This document shows, in pieces, positions 1-8,726 of a stretch of DNA of 49,986 bases. The stretch spans positions 1-49,986 of the forward strand of contig JAGWMJ010000016.1 of the NCBI GenBank assembly GCA_028871815.1, read 5' to 3'. This stretch comes from Armatimonadota bacterium. GTDB taxonomy: Bacteria > Armatimonadota > Chthonomonadetes > Chthonomonadales > Chthonomonadaceae. A program made the position numbers and the translations under genes. The stretch's first letter is position 1. Each line of letters opens with the position of its first letter. Under the pieces are notes generated by a model. That model did no database searches. It was not told the DNA's origin and was given only the letters and a program-made list of their open reading frames with translations.

Positions 1-318
1 CACGGTTTGAGATGCATCGGTCGCGTCGGCAAAGAACCAACCGCCCGTGGATACCGTCGGCTCAATACCGCCCGGATTGGTTATCGAATAGGTCAGCGTG
101 ATCCGGGCCGTTCCGGCATAGACGGCGTGGTCCGCCGAAGCGGTGAAAATCAGGCCGGCAGCGGAGCGTGGCGTCGAGCTTACCGCCGCGCTCGACGGCG
201 GCGCGCCGTTTACGCCGTTACCGCCGCAGCCGCAAACGGCGCCAATGGCCGCGACCGACGCCAGCATGAGCGTGCCGAATCGCGAGCGAGTCCCGGAACC
301 AAACCGTGGATATTGCAC
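1..318 (-). CDS. Secreted lipoprotein, C-terminus outside window
   Basis: The reading frame is open from a GTG at 318 to the window edge (106 codons). The start is supported by a purine-rich AAAGGGGG six bases upstream. The first 35 residues form a lipoprotein signal: a short Arg-rich stretch, a hydrophobic run LMLASVAAIGAV, then Cys-Gly-Cys-Gly-Gly, so export and lipidation at a cysteine are likely. The mature part contains an Ala/Ser-rich linker and then a beta-rich segment (ARITLTYSITNPGG followed by GGWFFADATD). This vaguely resembles an immunoglobulin-like or BsuPI-type domain, but too little is visible to assign it. It lies 35 bases downstream of the GloVer-repeat gene on the same strand, so the two may be co-transcribed. 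Function unknown. Confidence 0.6.
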   Translation of the reverse strand, partial: MQYPRFGSGTRSRFGTLMLASVAAIGAVCGCGGNGVNGAPPSSAAVSSTPRSAAGLIFTASADHAVYAGTARITLTYSITNPGGIEPTVSTGGWFFADATDASQTV

Positions 319-353
319 GAGAAACCCCCTTTGCGCAGGCGGACGGCGCTGCG

Positions 354-1468
354 TCAGTACGAGAACGAGTAGAGATAGTTGATCGTTGAACCGGTATTTG
401 TGATGGAGTAGACCAGGCCGTTGGCGTAGCCGCCTCCGGCGGCCGTCGTCCCAAACAGCGGGCCGTTGGAATCCTCCACCAGCGTGGCGTAAGGTGACGA
501 GCCGTCGCTGGCACCCGGGTTGTTCGCGTTGAACCCGGAGAACGAATGCATGCGGGTGTAGAGAGTATTCGAGAGGTCGAATGAATAGACCATGCCAAGG
601 TCATAACCTCCGCCCTGGTAGGTCTCGCCGTATAGCGTGCCACTCACGTCCAGCAGGCTGGCAAGCGGTTTATCGCCGTCGCTCAGCGGGTTGTTCGGAC
701 CCAGGTAGCCAGCGAACATGTGAAGCGGCGTATAGGCGACAGGGCTGGCGGTGGTGATGGAGAAGAGGACCCCCTTTCATTTTTGGCGTTTGCCGCGATA
801 CTGCCGGTGCCGTAGGAGATGGCGCCGTTGGGGTCCTGCAGAATGCCGGTCTGCTGTACCGTGCCAGTCGTCGAAAGTTGGCACCACTGGACGCCGGCCT
901 GGGTGGGAGCATTCGCCAGCGAATTGGTAAAGGTCTCACCTCCGACCGGAGTGACGTTTAGCCCAATGCCGACCCACGAGGCATTGAAGCCTGTGCTCGG
1001 GTAGTCGTACCAGACGCCTCCGCTGGGGTCGTCACGGTAGGCCCATCCGTTCCAGAACTGCGTGGGATCGTCACTCTGCGTCACCGCGATAAGCACCATC
1101 GCATTCGCCTGGTGAGCCGTGGTGTCTGTGTTCGCTATTGCCGCGGCGATATACCGGTCGGTATACGGATCGTACAGAAAGTGAGGGTCCGTCACAAAGT
1201 TGAAAATCAGTCCGGTGACCCCGTGCCAGAACGAATTCAGATCGGGATCACTGATCAGCTTACCGGCGCGGTCGGTTACGACGACGAGATAGTTCAGACC
1301 GGTAACGATGTAACTCTTGCCGACAGCGCCTTCGGTGTCCGGCGGTATGCCGTCGTTTCCGGTCAGGTCGCCGGGGATGCTGAATGTTTCCGTGGGTGTC
1401 GGCGAGGGGATATTCGTGACTGGGCTAAACAACTGCGGCACGGCCGGTCCGGATAAGCCGATTTCCAT
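354..1468 (-). pseudogene. GloVer-repeat secreted-type protein, frameshifted
   Basis: Two frames join to make one protein. The first (from about 1468) has GIPPDTEGAVGKSYIVTGLN, VVTDRAGKLIS and a long beta-rich region typical of surface proteins with this PPDT-GAVG signature. The second (ending at 354) has about three copies of the choice-anchor GloVer repeat: MVYSFDLSNTLYTRMHSFSG, ASDGSSPYATLV and GPLFGTTAAGGGYANGLVYS. The switch falls at a run of five C at 770-774 (G on the coding strand). One extra base there restores a continuous reading ...KNERGVLFSITTASPVAYTP... into the repeats. It is either a real frameshift or a homopolymer sequencing error. The start is uncertain because I see no good ribosome site; an in-frame codon at 1648 is also possible. 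Likely an exported beta-propeller-like protein. Confidence 0.55.
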
Positions 1469-2041
1469 TCGTGCCGCCCAGAACCATTCTATCACATGTC
1501 GCGCCGGCCCGCTGGAGGCGCGTCTCTGACAATCGGCGTGTCCCGCGGGCCCGGTGGCTGCGGTGTCCGTGCAGCTAGGCTGCCTCCTACCTGTGTCGCC
1601 TGATAACTCTGGCTCGCGGCAGGCACACGGGGCCCGCCAATGACACAAGCAATAGAGACAAGGTATGACCTATGTAGTCGACTTGCTGTCGCGCTGGGGT
1701 CCGCAGCGATGCAGGAGGACGCAACGGCGCTTCGCGGGTGAACTGCGTTCGAACGGGGATTGGGAAGCGCTTGAAGAGATGCACGTCGCGCCTAACGCGG
1801 TCAATTCAACGGTAGATACTGGCGGCAGCGCATTTCAGAAGTTCGCGCGCAGCGTAGTCGATACGAGCCGAACGAGTGAAGCTCGGTGTGCCCTAGGGAC
1901 GGCTGGCCGGTGGAGCTGCCAGCCGTGGGGCCAGACATTCCGGCCTTGCGGAAGCCGGAGCCGTATTTGTGGCAGCAGATGCCCGATGCGGCGCAACCGG
2001 CCATGCCCTGGCCGGCGCCACATGTACGCGGCCCGCGCTCT
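1469..2041. other. No supported gene between GloVer gene and fucosidase
   Basis: Open frames here are short or Arg/Cys/Pro-rich and look like shadows. I see no tRNA, repeat array or good promoter. The part nearest 1470 could hold an N-terminal extension of the GloVer-type protein if its start is upstream at 1648. Confidence 0.5.
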
Positions 2042-3343
2042 TTATGGTGAGCTGTTGCCCGCAGCCTCATCTTCCGCATACACGGCCATCCTGGCGATCT
2101 CAGGAACGCCCTCGGCTCTGGTGATTATCAAGCGTACGCTCGTAACGGCGACGGGCGGGCAATTGAGGATGAGCTTGCTGCCGATGGCGGTTCCCTCCGC
2201 CACCTGCCGCCAACCAGCCGGCGTTTGACCTTCGATGGTAAATGCCCGCACGCGCGCTCCATTGGCGATCCGCTCCTTCAGAACCAGCCGGCCGATGCGG
2301 ACTGGCCGGGCAAGGTGCACCGTGAGCAGCATCCCCCTCCCGCGTGCGGTCGCCACAGGCTTGCCGTACAGAGTGCGCAGCGCGGCGCCGAACGCCTGCA
2401 GCGCTGCGAAGTCGCCGGCATCAATCCGTCCGTCGGTGTTCGGAGGCACGTTCAGAAGCAGATTGCAGCCGTGGCCAACGGAACGTTGGTAGATATCTAC
2501 GAGCTGCCCGGTGGACAGTCGGTTCTGAGCGTTGGTGGTACTCCAGAACCAGTACGGCCGGCGGATCGAGACATCCACCTCGGCGGGAAGCCATGTCGCG
2601 CCATCCGGGTCGCCATCGGCGCCGGTTGCTGCGCCCGTTGCGGCTTTATCCGGAGCGACGGTGTTCCATGTGGGGTAGGGCGCCAGCCCATCTTCGTTGC
2701 CGATCCACCGGATCGACGCTAACGGGCCTTGAAAGAATACGGCATTCGGCGCATACTGCCGCAGAATGTCGTCCACTGGAAGCTTGAGGTTGCCATCGAA
2801 CCAGACCTCGCAAATTGGCCCATAACGCGTCAACAACTCCTTCAGTTGCTCCCGGTAGATCCGCGTGTATGCGGCCTGACGCGCGGGGTCTTTGCAAATG
2901 CCCCCTATGCCGGCGCCGAAGTGGTCGTCACGCGGACTCAGATAAAAGCCGAGCTTCAGGTGGTACTTCGCGCAGGAGGCGGCCAGGTCGGCCATCACGT
3001 CGCCGTGTCCATTTCGCCACGGTGTTTCGCGGATACCATAGTCGGTGGTATGCGTCTGCCACATGCAGAATCCGCCGATGTGCTTGGCTACAAACACCAC
3101 GTATTTGGCGCCGAACCCTCGCGCTGCCCGGCACCACTGGTCGGTATCCAGGCCGGCCGGATTGATGTCGGCTAAAGGTTCCTGCAGGTCATCCCCCTCG
3201 AGATTGCGCCATGTGTTGGGAGCGAAATGAATGAACATACCCATCTCCATGCGCTGCCAGGCAAGTTGTGGCCGCGTGGGCCGGGCGATGGTCTTTGGTG
3301 GAATCATGGTTAAAAGGATGGAAAGAGTAGAGAGTAAGAGCAT
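2042..3343 (-). CDS. Alpha-L-fucosidase, GH29 family, exported
   Basis: A 433-residue retaining exo-alpha-L-fucosidase that would release terminal fucose from glycans. Residues 1-20 look like a signal peptide (MLLLSTLSILLTMI). The TIM-barrel domain shows MGMFIHFAPNTW (35-45), VAKHIGGFCMWQTHTTDY (85-102) and EVWFDGN (179-185); Asp183 is the expected catalytic nucleophile. The family pattern KHHDGF reads KHIGGF here, as in some GH29 subgroups, so the subfamily is not the classical one. Residues 330-425 (VRIGRLVLKERIANGARV, then VRLIITRAEGVPEIARMAVY) match the C-terminal beta-sandwich of this family. It starts six bases from the divergent acetyltransferase gene. Glycan use fits the GH95 fucosidase at 37320-39662. 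Confidence 0.9.
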   Translation of the reverse strand: MLLLSTLSILLTMIPPKTIARPTRPQLAWQRMEMGMFIHFAPNTWRNLEGDDLQEPLADINPAGLDTDQWCRAARGFGAKYVVFVAKHIGGFCMWQTHTTDYGIRETPWRNGHGDVMADLAASCAKYHLKLGFYLSPRDDHFGAGIGGICKDPARQAAYTRIYREQLKELLTRYGPICEVWFDGNLKLPVDDILRQYAPNAVFFQGPLASIRWIGNEDGLAPYPTWNTVAPDKAATGAATGADGDPDGATWLPAEVDVSIRRPYWFWSTTNAQNRLSTGQLVDIYQRSVGHGCNLLLNVPPNTDGRIDAGDFAALQAFGAALRTLYGKPVATARGRGMLLTVHLARPVRIGRLVLKERIANGARVRAFTIEGQTPAGWRQVAEGTAIGSKLILNCPPVAVTSVRLIITRAEGVPEIARMAVYAEDEAAGNSSP

Positions 3344-3349
3344 GGTGGA

Positions 3350-4165
3350 GTGCTGCGGTTCCTGCCGGGCCGATCAGATTTGAATGCCGCTGATTGGCCG
3401 CGCGTCTTCCAGAGTGAGGCAACCTGCTTTGGCTGGTGTCAAACAAGCCTGGACCGGCCGGAAGCCCACTATCTGTTCGACGGTCGGCTACCGAATTGCG
3501 GGGACGCGAACCGCGCCTTTCGTCCGCGGACGGTCGATGGGTCGGCGCACCACGCCGCAGCCGAGATTTGCCGCTGCTTCTCTTCGTTCGGCCGCAGGGT
3601 GGTGGTAGACGTGGATCCGGTTGCCGAAGAGCAAGGTGTTGGCGCTGCACTTCGCTCACGGGGAGTGATGCCTGTGACGGGGCGGATGGTGCTCATGGGC
3701 TTAGCGGCTCTTCCGGCCGTCGCGCCTGCGTGCCACGCAGATTGCGAGATTCGGGTTCTGCGAGCGGGGCAGCCCGGCATGCGCGATTGGTATCACGTGG
3801 CAGCGGCCGGGTCCGGCGATCCTGATCCAGCTCCGTGGGCGGCATTCGTGGCCGAGCAGGAGGCGTCACTGCCTCTAGCAGTTTACTACCTGGCGTTATG
3901 GAATGGCAGCCCGGCGGGCGCCTGTCTGCGCATTGACCACGATGGTTGGGCGCGGATCGAGTCGGTTGCCGTGCTGCCGGAGTGCCGCAGAAAGGGCATC
4001 GCTCGGGCAATGGTGCGACGTGCCTGCGAAGACCCCGAGCTTGCCGGCAGCCGGGTCACATGGTTAATGGCGGAGGGCGGCAGCCCGGCCGAACAGCTCT
4101 ACGCTGGGCTCGGCTTCTCAGTTTGGGCCGTGAGGCCGATGCACCGGCACATAGGACCGGCTTAG
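3350..4165 (+). CDS. GNAT family N-acetyltransferase
   Basis: A 271-residue protein whose second half is a GNAT domain: LALWNGSPAGACLRI, then ARIESVAVLPECRRKGIARAMV (acetyl-CoA loop with the R-x-x-G-I-A pattern) and AEQLYAGLGFSVWAVRPMHR near the end. The first half (HYLFDGRLPNCGDANRAFRP ... GRRVVVDVDPVAEEQGVGAA) reads like a degenerate N-terminal GNAT-type half, so I keep the long frame. The start is uncertain: GTG at 3350 is only six bases from the divergent fucosidase start, and TTG at 3380 is an alternative. Substrate unknown. Its stop codon overlaps that of the convergent kinase gene by four bases (TTAG, 4162-4165). Confidence 0.75.
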   Translation: MLRFLPGRSDLNAADWPRVFQSEATCFGWCQTSLDRPEAHYLFDGRLPNCGDANRAFRPRTVDGSAHHAAAEICRCFSSFGRRVVVDVDPVAEEQGVGAALRSRGVMPVTGRMVLMGLAALPAVAPACHADCEIRVLRAGQPGMRDWYHVAAAGSGDPDPAPWAAFVAEQEASLPLAVYYLALWNGSPAGACLRIDHDGWARIESVAVLPECRRKGIARAMVRRACEDPELAGSRVTWLMAEGGSPAEQLYAGLGFSVWAVRPMHRHIGPA

Positions 4166-4764
4166 CACGGCGATCCCTCCGCTGCGCATAACGCGCGCAC
4201 CTCGTTCAGCCACCGTCTGGTTTGTGCCGGATTTCGGAATAGAAGCACACGCTTACCGGAAGCTTCCGCGTCGGTGAGCAGATCACGGTAGCGTTGCTTG
4301 CGGGCGTAATGTGTGCGCAGCACCCACAGGTAGAGCGAATCACGAGACAAAAGGTTTCGCACGGTTTCCGTGTTGCCGTTACAGCATGGCTCGCGGAACA
4401 CAAGCCGCCGCCAGGTGCGCTGCGTGAGGCGCGCCAGCACCACCGGCATTGCATAATCCAGCCAGATGATCGTGTCGGATCGGTTCCAAACGTGTTCACG
4501 CATCGAGCTGTAGTTGCCGTCGGTAACCCAGTGTGGCCCGGCGATGCCTTCAGCTACCAGGGCGCGGTACTCATCTCGGGGCCGCTCCTGCCAATCCGGC
4601 AGCCAATGGAATGCGTCTGTATCCAGGTATACGGCGCCGGTCAGCCGGCTCAACGTCAGCGCCAGCGTGGTTTTGCCGCTGCCCGAACTGCCGATGATGG
4701 TCACGCGCTCCAGGACGGACCTCCCGTGATGCGAGGCGTACGGATCTGACGTTCGCTCATTCAT
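4162..4764 (-). CDS. P-loop kinase, adenylate-kinase/topology-modulation type
   Basis: About 200 residues with a Walker A motif at the N-terminus (TIIGSSGSGKTTLA), then YLDTDAFHWLPDWQERPRDEY, a substrate-lid-like region, WVTDGNYSS, and a Walker-B-like TIIWLDYAMPVVL. This layout is that of the small proteins annotated as adenylate kinase-like or DNA topology modulation protein FlaR-like, which phosphorylate an unknown small substrate. The ATG at 4764 has GAGG only two bases upstream, which is tight. A start nearer the Walker A is possible, because GGGAGG lies six bases before the CTG of LERVTIIG. Cytoplasmic; convergent with the GNAT gene. Confidence 0.75.
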   Translation of the reverse strand: MNERTSDPYASHHGRSVLERVTIIGSSGSGKTTLALTLSRLTGAVYLDTDAFHWLPDWQERPRDEYRALVAEGIAGPHWVTDGNYSSMREHVWNRSDTIIWLDYAMPVVLARLTQRTWRRLVFREPCCNGNTETVRNLLSRDSLYLWVLRTHYARKQRYRDLLTDAEASGKRVLLFRNPAQTRRWLNEVRALCAAEGSPC

Positions 4765-5163
4765 CGCCTCATGCGAGAATCCGACTTTCGCGGAGCTTGG
4801 AAATCGTGTGCTGCCACTGACGGGCCCGGCAGCCTGCCATATTTGCAATGGGCTCCATTCCGTCAGCGGTCCTCCCTTCCGTTGTGTGCGTGCTTCTGCA
4901 ACGCGGCATCCCGGAATGTTGTGCGAGATGAGAATCTGCCCGCGCGCCTGGCCGTTTTCCCTCCGCACCACATCCTGCGCAATCCGCCGTCCGTCCGGAG
5001 CGCCCGTCCGCGCCGTTGTGATCTCTCAGGAAAGCCGGCAAACTGTTTGGGGCGCCCTCAGGTTTCCGGTGGGCCGCATCGGCTCCTTGACCGCTGTCCG
5101 TAGATACCGCTACAATCGCGCGTGGCCCGCGGCTGGAGCCGCGCGGCGAGGGAGTTTACCACG
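4765..5163. other. Intergenic region between divergent genes
   Basis: No convincing gene. The only clear signal is the promoter at 5087-5116 that serves the CoA-binding protein. The open frames here are Arg/Cys-rich and lack ribosome sites. Confidence 0.5.
5087..5116 (+). promoter_or_regulatory. Sigma70-like promoter of CoA-binding protein gene
   Basis: TTGACC at 5087-5092 and TACAAT at 5111-5116 are separated by 18 bases. Transcription would begin near 5123, about 40 bases before the GTG start of the next gene. Confidence 0.55.
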
Positions 5164-5568
5164 GTGTCAATGCGAGATGTGATGGAGCAGGTTCTGGCGC
5201 AGCGACGGTTCGCGGTGGCTGGGGCGTCGCGAGATCCGGACAAGCCTGGCCACAGTGTCTATACCGTGCTGAAGGCGGCTGGGCGAACGGTGTACGCCGT
5301 CAATCCCAACGCCGAAACCATCGATGGAGATAGCTGCTATCCGTCGCTCGATACGCTGCCGGGACCGGTTGATTGTCTTGTAACCGTGACGCAGCCCGAG
5401 GTAACGCAGAGCCTGCTCATCGACGCCGGCAGGCTCGGAATCCCGTACGTATGGATGCAGCCCGGTTCGGATTCGCTAGCGGCCTTGCACTATGCGCAGG
5501 CGTTCTCGATGCAGGTTGTGGCTGGGGGCCCATGCATCATGCTCGCCTTGAAACGCGCAGCCGTCTAG
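5164..5568 (+). CDS. CoA-binding domain protein (Rossmann fold)
   Basis: A compact 134-residue protein of the CoA_binding_2 family, single-domain relatives of the CoA-binding part of succinyl-CoA synthetase. Visible marks are FAVAGASRDPDKPGHSVY (nucleotide-binding Gly-Ala-Ser loop), TVYAVNPNAETIDG, DCLVTVTQPE, YVWMQPGSDS and a final GGPCIMLALK; the GGPC(I)M ending is characteristic. I place the start at GTG 5164, nine bases after GGGAG; ATG 5170 is an alternative. It has its own promoter and shares the four bases CTAG (5565-5568) with the stop of the convergent large secreted protein. The cellular role of this family is poorly defined. Confidence 0.85.
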   Translation: MSMRDVMEQVLAQRRFAVAGASRDPDKPGHSVYTVLKAAGRTVYAVNPNAETIDGDSCYPSLDTLPGPVDCLVTVTQPEVTQSLLIDAGRLGIPYVWMQPGSDSLAALHYAQAFSMQVVAGGPCIMLALKRAAV

Positions 5569-7508
5569 TGCCAGGCGGTGATTCTCGCCGCCACCACGTC
5601 ATCGAGCGCCGAGCCTGTTTGTGCCGCGGCGCCCTGCCAACTGCCGAGTAAAAGCCGATACGGAGGCTGTGACACGCCTTTGAGAGTGCCGTAGATGTCC
5701 ATCTGCGGGTACTCCCACTTCATCGCCAGAGCGAGCGACTGGTCGGTCTTCGTGTTGATAGCGCTGTCTGCAGAAGCGACGAGAAAATCCTCCACATACG
5801 CGGCCGTCTGCATCTGAATCACCGGGTCACCGGCACCGGACTCCGGCCAGACGCCGTTGGCCCACTGACGCGCAATGCCATCCTTCACGAACATCGCCGC
5901 CGGGCCGTTCAGCGTGGAGTCGCCGCTGGCATCGGCCGTCTGCTGATACGCGGCGCCCACCAGAAAGCGCCGGTCGGTGTAGGGGGCGTCGTTGATCCAT
6001 GCCGCGTTCTCAATAGCCGGCTCCGTCATCCAGTCTGTTGCCAGATGGGCATGCTTCGCTAACTCCGCTGCCCAGCCGGCATAGTAGCCGGGCGTTGGTG
6101 TAAACGTTACCGGGTGGAAGTTCTGGAGCAGCAGCGCGGCATGCGCAATAGCTTCCACAAACTCGGCGGTGGAGTACCACGGGCTGGATGTACCGGCGAA
6201 AGAGCCATCCGTGGCCTGGTGGGACCACGCCCAACGAAAGGCCAGCATGCCTTTATCCAGGTAGGTGCGATTCTCATCGGCGATGCCGGCCTCGATCCAC
6301 TCGATGCCATGCTTCTGGAACGCGATGGACCACGAACTCGCTTTGCCCTGTTCCCAGATGATGTTTCCAGCCATAGCACCATCGACTGCCGGGTTATACG
6401 CACTTGCCGCGCGGTTGCGTGTGATCATCCTCTCGTCAACAACCGCAAATCGGGCCAGTCCAGTCTCTTCGCCTGCCAACGCATAAGCCTGTTCGGCCGT
6501 GGCATAGGCCATCGGTTTCAAACTGCCATCGTGCTCCTTCTCAATACCAACGCGCGTGCTGCCAACGATGTTGACCAGTCCTCCGGTAGACGTACGGCTG
6601 CGCTCCCAATCCAGGCCGTGCTCCAGCATGCCGGCAATCTCGGGCTTCAGCGAGGCGCGTGAGCATACGGTATAAAAGGCGGCCGCGTAGAAGAGCCCCA
6701 CCGCCTGGTAGCTGACGTCGTAGCCGCTTGCTTCCGGATTGACTCCTACGGCGCTGAATGTGGATGTGGCGTTCGCCGGCGGGTTTGCTCCCGGTGCAAC
6801 CAATACGGCGGGAGGCACAACGCCGTTTGATGCTGGCAGAAGCGACGCCCGCCAGCCCGGGCCAAGCTGAAGCGTGAGGCCATCCTCCGCGTACGGTATG
6901 GCGGCAGCCGAGAATGTGGCGTTTCCCGTGAATACTCCGCTCTCGCCGAGCGCTGCCGCCAAAAGCCAGCGACGGTGCGTGAACGGCTTGTCGTACAGGA
7001 TGCCGTTCGGCTGTACGGTACTTCGAAGCAGCCAGTTGCAGGCGCGCGTGAGGTGCAGCGCCCAGTAAGTCAGGTCGGTGCTGTAAGTTCCGGCGGGCAG
7101 CGTGTAACTTACCGGATGGTAGCCGCTCAGGGCGATCGCAGCACGTGCGACGGCCTCCACGAACAGCGACGTGCTGTGGTACATCGGGCCCAGTACGCCA
7201 CCGGCGGTGCCAGGAAAGCTGCCGTTGGTCGATTGGTGGGCGAATCCCCAATGGAAAATCACCACGCCCTCTTTGATCAGATTGGGGTTTTCCTGGGCAA
7301 CCCCTGCGGTTATGAAATCGGCGCCGATACGCTGCTCTTCAATCCACCAGGTACTGCTCTTACCCAACTCCCACTGGGCATTAATACCTACCGCGCCATC
7401 GCTCGCAACGGTTTGGCAGCGGGCGGACCCTGCACTCCAAACGGCCAGCAGCGCGCAGAACAACCAGCTGTGCTTTACCGTGAAACGGACCCATGCTTTT
7501 GCCAACAT
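5565..7508 (-). CDS. Secreted protein with two homologous alpha-helical halves
   Basis: A 647-residue exported protein; the start at ATG 7508 follows GGGGA by five bases. Residues 1-35 are a signal peptide (WLFCALLAVWSAGSARC). The rest contains two related halves. In each a W-x-x-GK-S-S-x-W motif is followed by WGFAHQSTNGSFPGT or WAWSHQATDGSFAGT, then FVEAVARAA or FVEAIAHAA, then YHPVSYTLPAG or FHPVTFTPTPG, then a late TxRRWLLAAA or TDRRFLVGAA. The first half carries extra sequence (SYDVSYQAVGLFYAAAFY, SRTSTGGLVN). The Trp-rich helical pattern suggests an alpha/alpha-toroid fold as in polysaccharide lyases or GH-like proteins, but I recognise no catalytic signature. Stop shared with the convergent CoA-binding gene. 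Confidence 0.75.
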   Translation of the reverse strand: MLAKAWVRFTVKHSWLFCALLAVWSAGSARCQTVASDGAVGINAQWELGKSSTWWIEEQRIGADFITAGVAQENPNLIKEGVVIFHWGFAHQSTNGSFPGTAGGVLGPMYHSTSLFVEAVARAAIALSGYHPVSYTLPAGTYSTDLTYWALHLTRACNWLLRSTVQPNGILYDKPFTHRRWLLAAALGESGVFTGNATFSAAAIPYAEDGLTLQLGPGWRASLLPASNGVVPPAVLVAPGANPPANATSTFSAVGVNPEASGYDVSYQAVGLFYAAAFYTVCSRASLKPEIAGMLEHGLDWERSRTSTGGLVNIVGSTRVGIEKEHDGSLKPMAYATAEQAYALAGEETGLARFAVVDERMITRNRAASAYNPAVDGAMAGNIIWEQGKASSWSIAFQKHGIEWIEAGIADENRTYLDKGMLAFRWAWSHQATDGSFAGTSSPWYSTAEFVEAIAHAALLLQNFHPVTFTPTPGYYAGWAAELAKHAHLATDWMTEPAIENAAWINDAPYTDRRFLVGAAYQQTADASGDSTLNGPAAMFVKDGIARQWANGVWPESGAGDPVIQMQTAAYVEDFLVASADSAINTKTDQSLALAMKWEYPQMDIYGTLKGVSQPPYRLLLGSWQGAAAQTGSALDDVVAARITAWH

Positions 7509-7802
7509 ACAGATCCCCGGTCCTCGCCTCGGACCCAAGCTGCGGAGGAAAACAGCCGCCGCAATTGTAACACACGGCGGCCAAGGCTGCAACCGACCAC
7601 GGAGCGCCGGTTGTGACACGATCGAGCAAACGGGCGACGCAGGCGCACTGCCCACATCGCCCGCTGTATTGGGAAGGAGAGTTGCCCAAAACGGTTGCAT
7701 TATAGGCTGGCGGCGCCGGCTGCAACAGGGTCGCAGTGTCCGTTCGGGCGCATGCGCCGCTGGAAAACCGGCCCGACCCGGTTGTGCCGATCGGAGGTCG
7801 CT

Positions 7803-8726
7803 TTGACCAGGTTAATCAGCCGTCGCCAGCTTGTAACCTCTGCCGCCGGAGCCGCAGCCGCGGTCACCAGCGGCCTTGCGTCCGACGCATCCGCGAAGCC
7901 TAAACCACAGAAATCGGTGATGTGGACGATGCTCCCTGCGTCGCTGCCGGTCACGGACCGATTCCAGCTGGCGCATACACTGGGGTTCGCGGGTGTGGAG
8001 ATACCGCCGGTAGGCGACAGGGCTGAGTGCGAAAGCATGCGGTCGGCCGCCGCGGCTGCTGGAATACGGATTCAGTCGGTCATATACGGTGGCTGGGATG
8101 CGCCACTCTCAAGCCCGGACGCTGCTGTGGTGCAGCTAGGCCTGAAGAACGCGATGGCTGCGATGCACACTGCAGCTTGGGTGGGGGCCGACGACATCCT
8201 CCTGGTGCCGGCATTGGTGACCGATAGCGTGCGGTATGTGGATGCCTGGCGCCGCTCGATTCCCAATGTGCGCAGGTTGCTTGATACCGCCGAAAAACTT
8301 AACGTGATGATCCTTATTGAGGAGGTATGGAACCACTTCCTGCTGAGCCCGATCGAGTACACGCACTACATCGATCAGTTTCGCCACCCACTGATTCAGT
8401 CGTACTTCGACGTGGGCAACGTAGTGATCTTCGGTTGGCCCGAAGACTGGATTCGTACGCTGGGCAAGCGGATCCGCAAGGTCCACCTGAAGGACTTCAA
8501 GCGCAGCGACTACCAGTTTGTGCCGCTGTGGGAGGGTGATGTCAACTGGTCCGCGGTGGGGCAGGCGTTTGCTGAGACAGGCTTCACGGGCTTTATGAAT
8601 ACCGAATTGCCTGGCGGTGACGAAGCCTACCTGCGCGACGTGAGCGCGCGCGTGGATCGGATTATTGCCCAGGTCAAATTACCGCCGCGCCTGCGCCAAG
8701 CTGCTACGGGTAGGCCGCCGGCTTAA
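7803..8726 (+). CDS. Tat-exported sugar-phosphate isomerase/epimerase-like TIM barrel
   Basis: A 307-residue xylose-isomerase-like TIM-barrel protein. The N-terminus carries a twin-arginine signal (SRRQLVTSAAGAAAAVTSGL), implying export as a folded, probably metal-loaded enzyme. Candidate metal ligands occur in order: ILIEEVWNHF (Glu), SYFDVGN (Asp), RKVHLKDF (His) and MNTELPGG (Glu). I choose TTG 7803 because GGAGGT (7793-7798) lies four bases upstream and the Tat motif follows at once; the longer frame adds only Arg/Pro-rich residues. The substrate is probably a sugar or keto-sugar, unidentified. Its stop overlaps that of the Spy-like gene (TTAA, 8723-8726). Confidence 0.85.
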   Translation: MTRLISRRQLVTSAAGAAAAVTSGLASDASAKPKPQKSVMWTMLPASLPVTDRFQLAHTLGFAGVEIPPVGDRAECESMRSAAAAAGIRIQSVIYGGWDAPLSSPDAAVVQLGLKNAMAAMHTAAWVGADDILLVPALVTDSVRYVDAWRRSIPNVRRLLDTAEKLNVMILIEEVWNHFLLSPIEYTHYIDQFRHPLIQSYFDVGNVVIFGWPEDWIRTLGKRIRKVHLKDFKRSDYQFVPLWEGDVNWSAVGQAFAETGFTGFMNTELPGGDEAYLRDVSARVDRIIAQVKLPPRLRQAATGRPPA

